Positions 56,168-64,000 of a stretch of 64,000 nucleotides of DNA are shown here, piece after piece. Below the pieces are notes generated by a model that saw nothing but the letters and a program-made list of their open reading frames with translations, did not search any database and was not told the origin of the DNA. The stretch is from Saccharum officinarum (Eukaryota; Streptophyta; Magnoliopsida; Poales; Poaceae). The first letter of the stretch is position 1, and each line of letters opens with the position of its first letter. The stretch is taken from contig CM036188.1 in assembly GCA_020631735.1 (NCBI GenBank), forward strand, positions 12,442,214-12,506,213, given 5' to 3'. The translations under genes and the position numbers were made by a program.

Positions 56168-56435
56168 GGGCCTCGTTTAGTTCGGCGAATAGGGAAGAAA
56201 AACACTGTATCAGAATTCGTGTAGCATTTCGTTTGTATTTGGTAAAAATTATCCAAATTTTAACTAACTAGGCTTAAAATGTTCGTCTCACAAAGTACAA
56301 CAAAACTGTGCAATTAATTTTTGATTTCATCAACATTTAGTACTCTATGCATTTGCCGACATTTTGATGTGACGGGGAATCTTTTTTTTGCATAATGAAA
56401 TTTGGAGGAGAATTGGGGGAACTAAAGAAGGGCTC
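56168..56435. mobile_element. Tourist-like MITE, copy 2 (diverged)
   Basis: Starts GGGCCTCGTTTAGTTC and ends (reverse) GAGCCCTTCTTTAGTTC. The interior AACTAGGCTTAAAATGTTCG and TTTTGATGTGACGGGGAATC match the other two copies. No target duplication is visible. Confidence 0.65.
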
Positions 56436-56742
56436 GCTCAAATGCCTCAAAATCACTTACCGATGTTATGCACATGGACCAATAATCACTGAACATGGTT
56501 ACGAACCCACGACAAGACATGTCCTATGTTTTACATTTTTGTGTCGCAAGGATTCCGAAAAGGTTGCAAGGTGACACCCAAAGTAGAATGAAGGCTCGCA
56601 TGGACCCATCTTTTGATATAGATATTAAGTAAGTAATATATGTTTAAGCGTGGCATGTTTAAGAAAATAGAACAAGGTTAAGCATCCTATGTTTGTGCCA
56701 TATTTGTTTAAGTGAATACAAGTATATCACATATGTTTAAGT
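56436..56742. other. Spacer
   Basis: No supported feature. Confidence 0.4.
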
Positions 56743-57300
56743 GTGAAACATTTGAATGAAGACCAAAATGAGCCCAGCAAAATCCTAGCCACCGCGCGCC
56801 AAGGCCGCTCGCGCCAAGTCCCCCCGTCCAGCAAAATCCCCGCAGCCCAATTTTCCACCTCCCGCCAACTCCACCGCACTGCCGCCCAACTCCCCGCCCA
56901 TTCGTCCTCCCAAATCCCCCACGCTAGACTCCCCACCCTACCTCCGCACGGCCGCCAAAATCCCATGCCTCCCTATCCCCCCGCGCCGCAAGACTCCCTG
57001 GCCCTGCCCGATGGTCGATCGAAGTAGCAGCAGTGTGCCAGCCGGGAAGAACGACGTCACGACGGTCCCTGCCGTGCCCCTGTGCGTCCTCCAAGCACCA
57101 GGGGCTGAAGCAGCAGCAGGACCGCACCGCCCTACCCTCCCCGCGCCGCAAGACCCCTCTGTGCCGCCTTGCCCACTCTCCGCTCCGCAAGAAGAAGCAA
57201 GCAGCAAGAGCCGAAGAAGAGAAGCAGAGGATCCCCTGCTTACCTGCGGATCCAGTGCATGGCGCCGTGCGCGCTGACGGCAAGTGCCGCGGATTGGAGG
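56743..57300 (+). other. GC-rich, C-rich segment with open frames, unassigned
   Basis: Several overlapping frames on both strands (94-130 codons), Pro/Ser/Arg-rich, without a recognised domain. It ends at a GC-to-AT switch near 57300. It could be the 5' exon of a plus-strand gene or gene debris; evidence is composition only. Confidence 0.25.
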
Positions 57301-57730
57301 GTTTGGTCAGTTTCACAAGAAACTGTTCACTACTTGATTGTCTTATTAATACAACTGGATAGCTAGCAACTCATTTAGCCATTACTTTCTTTAGCTGAAT
57401 TATTTTGCACATATTCAATGGATGTGCACTACTCATATCGTTCAATATCCCACATTAATTTAGAATTATGTGATGACAAATGAAAACTACACATCATTGT
57501 TTCTTGATTTGGCAACAGCTTGGCCTCTGTCACCCATTCCCACCTTAGCCCGTACCCTTGATGTGTAGTGTCATTCTCTCTGGCAAACCTGCTAGATGAT
57601 TGACTTTTTACATTGCTGCCTTCTCCATCCCCAGTCCAAATTTTTTATCTTGGAAAATGGGACTAAGACAATAAAATGTTGCTTCAGTTCTCTTACATTT
57701 CTTAAAAGTATTTAATGGTCTTTCATTTGG
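57301..57730. other. AT-rich spacer between GC islands
   Basis: No coding signal. It could be an intron if the two islands belong to one gene. Confidence 0.3.
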
Positions 57731-58120
57731 ATGCAGGAGCTCAACAATAAAGGAAGTGTGTTGCCGCGTGCTCGCTCTTCCTCTCGATTCCAAATGTCCT
57801 CGAATTTTTTCAGCTACTGCACTCTCGCGATGATAAAATCGCTGTGCCGCGCGCGCTCACCGCCCAATCCTCCGAATCGTGCCTGCCCTCCAAATCACGC
57901 TGCCGCCCTCCAATCCGCTGTCCACCCCAAACCTCACGCCACCCCGCCGCACTCACCTCCCTCCCCGGCTTCTCTACCTTTCCGGTGACGCTCCCTCCCT
58001 CTCCGGCGGACATGGCAGCGGGCTGGCAGTGGCAGCGGCGATGCTGAGCTCGGCAGGCTCCTTGCTGGCGATGCCGCAAGAGGCGGCGCCATCTGCTCCT
58101 ACCTCTGTATCGTACGTGTG
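57731..58120 (+). other. Second GC-rich island, unassigned
   Basis: A C-rich stretch with short open frames on both strands (67-100 codons) and an ATG at 58011 opening an 11-codon frame (MAAGWQWQRRC). No domain is recognised. Confidence 0.25.
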
Positions 58121-58173
58121 CATTCTTCAGGTCATCTTCCCTATTTCCAGCTTACTTTCTCTCGTGTGCTATG

Positions 58174-58410
58174 CCTGCTAGTTGTTTGAGGAAATGACAC
58201 TAAGGATCTGCTCGAGTTTTTTCTCTGATATTTTGATGCTGCTGTGGGTGACGAGCACGGGAGACACCAGCCGTGAGAGGACAGAGGACTGTTGTTGATT
58301 TCTATGTTTATCCTCAAACAACTAGCAGGGAGCACACAAGGGACAAGGGTGACGAGCACGGGAGACACCAGCCGTGAGAGGGCTGTTGTTGATTTCTATG
58401 TTTATCCTAT
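58174..58410. repeat. Local direct plus inverted duplication
   Basis: An 18-bp perfect inverted repeat CCTGCTAGTTGTTTGAGG (58174-58191) pairs with 58312-58329. A direct repeat beginning GTGACGAGCACGGGAGACAC starts at 58248 and at 58349, offset 101 bp; the second copy lacks ACAGAGGA. Confidence 0.85.
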
Positions 58411-59282
58411 CTGATTATTCTTGGAAAAGTGCAATTATTTAATATATTTATTGATGCCCCTTTATTTTCTTTGTATCCTAGTGTGTAAAGGGCTGTGGAC
58501 TAGTAAATGGAACATGAAAAGCTTGCTGTAAGGGTCTGTTTTTGCTTGGCCTGCATGCCAAGTGCTATGAATTGTGCCTGACGTTTCTGTCAACATCTGA
58601 AATAACACACAAGGGTTAGGAAAAGTTAGCTTACTCTAGGTAAGTTGAATTGTAAATTAGGTTTGGAGTTACATGGTGGTTGCTGTAATTGAGACTGCAA
58701 AAGAGTACCACCCTGTCACATGCATACCGCTGAGTTACCACAACAGCAAGGGTCTTGATTCACTAACAACAATGCTGATTCCCAAGCAGTAAGTAGAAAA
58801 GATGAGCATCAGTAGGTGTGCTGATATAGCAGGTGCAATTCTCATCTTAAACCATAAATTCTTTTTTCCCTGTGTTTGTTGTTTTTTATAACATGCCCAT
58901 AGTGTGAGTGGCTTGACAACAAACATGTGGCCTTTAGGGTATGCTTACTGAATCCATAAGTAGCAGAGCAGTTTCGATGTGTAGTTCTGAAAACCCTTGA
59001 AATTTGGAAGTACTTTCTGGTACATTATAATCCTATTCCTTGTCGGTGTCTATTTTGCACCGAGAGGGGATTTTCTCTTCAGTAGTGGCAATGCATTGCT
59101 ATTGATGTGTTCTCTGCAACAGACTTTGGAGCATATTCTTTTTCTCTTCTATCATAGTGATTAACTTCTAATGGTTACTAAATGAGTATCACTCTTGGAC
59201 CTACATGGTCTGTTAACCTACATTGCCTTTTGTTAATATAATATTATTTTCTGTGGAGTACACTTGAATGTTTCCTTGAATA
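58411..59282. other. AT-rich spacer
   Basis: No supported gene. The minus frame at 58735-58926 has no recognised motif. Confidence 0.35.
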
Positions 59283-59405
59283 TTACTCTCTCCACTCCAA
59301 ATTATAAGTTGTTGTAGCTTTTGTTACTACATAGCTTTTCGTATGTATCTAGACATAATGTATATCTAGGTACATAGCGAAGCTAGTATTCATAGTGTCA
59401 TAATT
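59283..59405. mobile_element. Stowaway-like MITE fragment
   Basis: TACTCTCTCCACTCCAAATT with ATAAGTTGTTGTAG resembles the Stowaway left end (TACTCCCTCCGTCCCAAATT). The internal TATCTAGACATAATGTATATC and CTAGGTACATAGC form an inverted pair. The right terminus is missing. Confidence 0.5.
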
Positions 59406-59697
59406 AAGAGCCTTTAGTTGTTACACTAGATTTGCAAGTGGAATTTTTCTTCATGAGGAGTTTATCTATCTCCTAATGCCATTGATCGTTAGTTCTTGCA
59501 ATTTCATCCTGGTATTTCTATGTGTACTGTACTGATCAGCTAATAGCTTCCTATGCCGCAGCCTTCCATTGGATAATAGGCTTCAAGCTCGAGGCAGGAC
59601 TTTGCAGTAGATGATCTTCTGGCCACTGAGTACTCACTGTAGCATATAGGCCAATGAAACATGGAACGCATGGCAGAAAATACGCCAAATTGTCTAT

Positions 59698-59941
59698 GGT
59701 AGTGTTTAGATGGTGTAAAAGTTGGTGTAAAATTCCTGTAGCACTTTTCGTTGTTATTTGGTAAAATTTATCCAATCATGGACTAATTAGGCTCAAAAGA
59801 TTCGTCTCGTCATTTACAGACAAACTGTGTAATTAGTTATTTTTTTACCTACATTTAATACTCCATGCATACGTCTAAAGATTTGATGTGACGGAGAATC
59901 TTGTAAAATTTTTGGAAGTTTGAAGGGATCTAAACACTGCC
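59698..59941. mobile_element. Tourist-like MITE, copy 3 (244 bp)
   Basis: Terminal repeats GGTAGTGTTTAGAT and (reverse) GGCAGTGTTTAGAT are flanked by TAT on both sides (59695-59697, 59942-59944). The interior closely matches copy 1 (GACTAATTAGGCTCAAAAGA; AAAGATTTGATGTGACGG). Confidence 0.75.
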
Positions 59942-60410
59942 TATGTATTCACAAAGAAAGAATGACTTGATACCACTTGATTGGATAGTTGATAGGACCA
60001 AGATAGCTCATGACAAGAGAAGAGCTGAACACATTAAACATGCCACTTCTATATATTTAATAGATTATTCAAGCAGATGATTGTGAGATGTGTATGGGCA
60101 TGTAAATATATTTTTGTTGTGATTCTACCATTGGAAAATTTTAATAATTCTATAATGAAATTTATATATCACTCAGTAATTTTATATCAAACAATTACAT
60201 TTTGATGTAGCACGCAACATATATTTACATGTGACACTTTAGATGATTGGTTAGCTATTCCAATTTAACCCTAATTGGTCTCACCAAAGCGTCCTGATGA
60301 TCATGGGCATTGTCGTTTCTTGTTCTCTAGCAACACAATCATGTACGATAGTAGGGGATTGGCGCACAATGCCCTTGCACACCCAAAGGCCACGACATGT
60401 CGTAATACAG

Positions 60411-60853
60411 TAAGACTAGCCGCAGTGGGTACTCTAAAACGATACTCTAAAGCTTTAGAGTATGAATATAGAGTAAAAATTGCTGCACTGAGTATTCTAA
60501 AATGATACTATATCCTTTCTCTCACTCTATATTTAGAGTAGTACAGTGCTTACTCTATACTCTATAGTGTCGGGCCTCACTAGCTAAACAAAGGGAAAAA
60601 ATGCTATAACTCACAAACCAAAAATTCAAATTAAATTTTGATTGCACCATTAAATTCGTCTCAATAAATCCTTTAAAACTAGATCACACATGGATATATT
60701 TAGATAAAGTGACAAGTGGGTCCCACAGTGGATAGAGTGGATAGAGAATGATATAGAGGATGGATGGGTGCGGGAGAATTGAGTATAGAGAAGAGAATCT
60801 TGCTGACTAGGACGTATAGAGGATGAATATAGAGGTCCATGAGTGCGGATAGT
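60411..60853. mobile_element. ACTCTA-rich MITE-like region, cut by the assembly gap
   Basis: It starts GACTAGCCGCAGTGGGTACT, typical of a family of grass MITEs. Many ACTCTA/TAGAGT copies occur in both orientations, including a perfect 22-bp palindrome at 60442-60463. The inverted-orientation TAGAGTGGATAGAG repeats reach the gap, so the right end is not visible. Confidence 0.45.
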
Positions 60854-60953
60854 NNNNNNNNNNNNNNNNNNNNNNNNNNNNNNNNNNNNNNNNNNNNNNN
60901 NNNNNNNNNNNNNNNNNNNNNNNNNNNNNNNNNNNNNNNNNNNNNNNNNNNNN
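60854..60953. other. Assembly gap, 100 N
   Basis: Exactly 100 N, the conventional placeholder for a gap of unknown size. Frames translated across it are not real. Confidence 0.98.
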
Positions 60954-61340
60954 ACACACCCGATGCCTCCTGAGACCGGTTTTGACAGTCCGTACACCTC
61001 CCTTTGACCGTTTTTTTTTCAATTTTTTTCACGTGAACAGCTGCTTTCCATCTACTCGACCGTCTCTGTTTTTTTCAGTTATTCGGCTTTGGTTTTTTTT
61101 AAGTCGTCCTGGACCGTCTCTGTTTTTCTTTTTTTTTTCAGCCGTATCCGTTTTTTCAGGTATCCCGTCTTTTTCTTTTCATTTTTTTCATGCCGTCTAT
61201 TTTTACTCTGTTAATTTTCACGCTGACGAGGTTTTGCAACTGGTCTTTTTGTTTTTTTTCACGCGAACAGTTTTTTTTCCTTTTTTCACACAACAGGTTT
61301 TGCGATTAAAATTATTTTTTATCTCCTCTGACTTTCGTAT
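60954..61340. repeat. Poly-T tracts spaced by CCGTCT-like motifs
   Basis: At least ten T runs of 6-9 bases separated by short GC-containing words (CCGTCTCTG twice, CACGTGAACAG, CACGCGAACAG, CCCGTC). It looks like a degenerate low-complexity or transposon subterminal region. The Phe-rich plus frame 60982-61356 is an artefact of the T runs. Confidence 0.55.
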
Positions 61341-62589
61341 AGACGACAGTGCATAAGCAATGAATATGAACAGTTGTGATAAAAAAATTTGATAGCTTTA
61401 AATTGGAAAAAATACATGTACTGATAAATCATGATACAATGATTCGGAAAGGAAGATGGTTGAAAAATAAAAAAGAATGGGGGAGAGCATGACTCCAAGC
61501 AGGCTCTGTTGCGCGGTGGCCGTTGTTACAGTTCTTATTAGCACTTGTAGAACTTATCGATGCAATTGGTACAACGATTTTGGAGTCGTCTTTGCGCCAA
61601 ATGTCCTCGATGATTTGTGCCTGCAACTTAATCAGAATGGGGAACACAAGAACGTGAACAACCTGATTCATTCTTGAATGGGGGATACTACAATGCTAGG
61701 CAAGATTAAGACAAAGGCATAATTTGCAAGTAAATAAGCTGCTAATCTGACTCAGTGGGAATGATAGATAGTTGCAAGGAAAAACAGCTTTGAATTTACT
61801 AGTAGAAGAGCCAGCATAATTGACAGGTTTAGGCAAGTGGCATGTCAGGTTTAGTTCTAAAAAAATATATGTAGCAAATTAGCCATTGTCAGCATAAAAA
61901 TCTTTTCTAGACTCTTGAACAATAAAATACATGCAGAGTCATTATAAACCAAAAGCCTAAAAGGTTCATAAGATCATGATTTTCAAGGAAACATCTCGAT
62001 AGCGGAGGGGGCGAGCCAGAGGGGGTGGCGGATAGGCAGAGGATGCACAGACCACTACATAAATCTTTACGATGAATTTATTGTCAACCCTAAAAGATCA
62101 TTTTTCAGACCATAAGTACTGTTCTAACACAAATCATTAGCCAAAATTTATTTGTAGCCTATTCTAACCACAAATATTGCTTCCAACAACAGATCCACAA
62201 ATCCTTAAGATCAAATTTATCCTTAACCATAACATTTCATTTCAAACCACAATTATAGTTTTCTATGTTAGATTACCAATCGTTATGAACAAATCTATCC
62301 TAAACTACAAGCATTTATTTTTCGGACCATAGTTATTGTGTTATTTGGACCATATATAAAAGTTCATTTCATCACAAATCCCTATGAATAAATTAAATTT
62401 GAATCAAAAAATTCTTATTGTCACAACAACAAAATTGCATTTCCCTGACTACAAGTATTGCTTCTGGTGTCCGATCAGTGGATCCTTATAGTTTGGAGTT
62501 TGGGGCAGCTAGGCATACTTCATGATAGCACAACATAAGTTCAGGACAAGCACAACATAACTTCTTCAAGACAAGTGACAAACTATACC
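61341..62589. other. Spacer, no supported gene
   Basis: Frames at 61429-61677 on either strand (66-80 codons) have no recognised motif. The stretch 62040-62470 is AT-rich with CCATAA/ATTTCAT-like phrases. Nothing conclusive. Confidence 0.35.
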
Positions 62590-62600
62590 TTAAGCAATTA

Positions 62601-62676
62601 AATGAAAATGCTGCTGACCACCTGCACTGAACCTTACAACAATCCCATTAGGTCCTGATGTCCTCATACTGCACAA
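62601..62676 (-). other. Possible terminal exon (minus strand)
   Basis: After a pyrimidine-rich ...CTTGTGCAG acceptor-like site, the minus strand is open as MRTSGPNGIVVRFSAGG and ends HFHLIA, stop. It could be the C-terminal exon of the gene suggested by 63506-63644, but phase compatibility is not shown. Confidence 0.25.
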
Positions 62677-62975
62677 GTAATAGTGAAAAAACATAGAGCT
62701 GAGAAAACAGTCAGGCCCAAATAAAGTATTGAGTGTATGCAACAAAGCATGAGGGAGTATTAGATTAGTGCTCTGTTGGCCTTTCTTGCCTGTAATCAGT
62801 AGCCCACAAATGTCAAACTCCAAAGCCAAATGAGATTAGCGCGTGAACAGAGAAATTACTGGATCTGAAGTAGCCTGCATCAGATCCCTGCTCCTAGCTG
62901 ATGGACATCGACGCCCCTATGAAGGCACTGGCTATGACCGTCATGACCATCCAGGCGACGCCTTGGCCCTTGGGT

Positions 62976-63223
62976 GCTCACGCTAGAAGTTGATTGAAAC
63001 TGAGCTCCAGCTGACCAGCTGATCCAAACTGAGCTCCAGCTGACCAGCTGATCCAAATTTCTTAAACTCCCATTAGTTACAATGTAGATAATGTAGCAGA
63101 AAAGTTTGGGAGCTCACGCTAGAAGCTGATCGAAACTGAGCTCCAGCTGACCAGCTGATCCAAATTTCTTAAACTCCCATCAGTTACAATGTAGATAATG
63201 TAGCAAAAAAGTTCAGAAGGTAT
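62976..63223. repeat. 136-bp tandem duplication with a nested 29-bp duplication
   Basis: GCTCACGCTAGAAG recurs at 62976 and 63112. Inside the first unit TGAGCTCCAGCTGACCAGCT is doubled with 29-bp spacing (63001 and 63030), while the second unit has it once. Confidence 0.9.
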
Positions 63224-63505
63224 ACTTCTTTAGTCTGCACAATTTTTAAGAAATTGGATAAATCACGTGGAACTAACATAAATTCACACACAGAAAATTA
63301 TGCTGAAAATGGAAAAAATATGAAATCAAGAGGAATTGGACACTTGGACAGCATAGGATGGATCGGTACCTAGACACGTTAGCTGAAAACGAACTGGAAA
63401 TACACAAACATGTATGTATAGCTCTAGAAAACCAGTGGCATTTGTGTGCATATAAACATTGGTAGGTTTAACTAGGTAATTAATAAAATGATGTGAAAAA
63501 ATCAC

Positions 63506-63644
63506 CTCTGCATAACTTTTTTTTCAGATAGTAGTCACCATGTAATACAATGTCTCGCTCCAATGGGGCAGTCAATTTAGGATCCCCCACATAACCAGTG
63601 TGAAGATGATGGTCAGCTTGCTCTGAATATTGTGCCCTTGTGAC
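63506..63644 (-). CDS. Probable internal exon of an unidentified minus-strand gene
   Basis: 139 bp open on the minus strand between an acceptor-like ...TGTACAG (63645-63651) and a donor-like GTGATT (63500-63505). The translation is protein-like, with mixed polar residues, and contains VTRAQYSEQADHHLHTGYVG followed by DPKL and RDIVLHGDYYL. I do not recognise the family. If real, the 5' part of the gene lies right of the window and the 3' part between here and about 62.6 kb. It is too short for certainty, but composition and splice borders agree. Confidence 0.45.
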
Positions 63645-64000
63645 CTGTACAGGTTTAATGAAAAAAGTAAGCTGTAAGCATGCATATATGCGTTGTATTA
63701 TCAGCTATGGATTGCATGATCAAACAAGCAATTGGGGAAAAAGCTAGTTGACAGCAGATTTAGTTTATACATGTACCCACAAACAGAAGCATCAAAGCAA
63801 TATGGTAAATAGTATGTTTAAAAATATCAAGGAGTTACAAAAAATGCAATATCCACTTCTGTTCCTGTCTAGTAAGATCTGAACTGAATCAGGAGTAACA
63901 TTCTTGAAACTGTTAAATTAAATGGATAGCTAAGAAAAGAAAATATAAGTTCCACTGTATAATCAGTAAAAACTACATGAGCTTGACTGCTTGAGAGGAG
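63645..64000. other. Right edge, AT-rich, intron-like
   Basis: No frame or repeat recognised. It would be intron if the neighbouring exon is real. Confidence 0.3.

Noticed and set aside
60650..61032. Frames across the N run
   Set aside because: They include unknown residues and cannot be genes.

Overview
The window is nuclear DNA from a flowering plant, almost certainly a grass. The evidence is Sirevirus-type Copia and Tekay-type Gypsy LTR retrotransposons nested inside one another, Stowaway- and Tourist-like MITEs, a tRNA-related SINE, and one intron-rich plant gene on the minus strand. The species cannot be named from the sequence; a panicoid grass (sorghum, sugarcane or Miscanthus relative) is my guess. 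There is no prokaryotic gene organisation, CRISPR array or recognisable RNA gene.

Layout. 1-5520: the 5' half of a minus-strand Sirevirus-like Copia element (called COP here), cut off by the window start. It sits inside the gag of a decayed plus-strand Tekay-type Gypsy element (GYP-A, 5521 to about 12130), which itself appears to lie in a Stowaway MITE. 12.2-16.1 kb: low-density sequence with a duplicated 350-450 bp segment, a long (AT)n tract, a BAHD acyltransferase fragment and a hAT-type MITE. 16255-19801: the one confident host gene, seven exons on the minus strand, encoding a protein with seven CCHC zinc knuckles related to the Air1/2-ZCCHC7 family of RNA-surveillance proteins. 19.8-21.1 kb: spacer with MITE debris.

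21.1-50.9 kb is a block of nested transposons. It holds a degraded Sirevirus-like LTR; a minus-strand Tekay-type element with nearly continuous coding sequence (GYP-B, LTRs 21957-26028 and 31749-34858); a plus-strand Gypsy of another lineage with Athila/Tat-like features (GYP-D, 34859-35354 and from 48247); and, inserted in GYP-D, a 12.9 kb minus-strand element (LARD-C, 35355-48246). LARD-C has a perfect TTATC target duplication, similar LTRs, a PBS and a PPT, but no recognisable gag or pol. It looks like a large non-autonomous element that would depend on Tekay-type proteins. A small hairpin just before the polypurine tract is shared by GYP-A, GYP-B and LARD-C.

51-64 kb is mostly AT-rich and poor in genes. 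It has GC-rich islands that may be first exons of unrecognised genes, three related Tourist-like MITEs, a SINE, local direct and inverted duplications, a 100-N assembly gap and a possible exon near the right edge. Nearly all long reading frames outside the transposon polyproteins and the zinc-knuckle gene are non-coding shadows.
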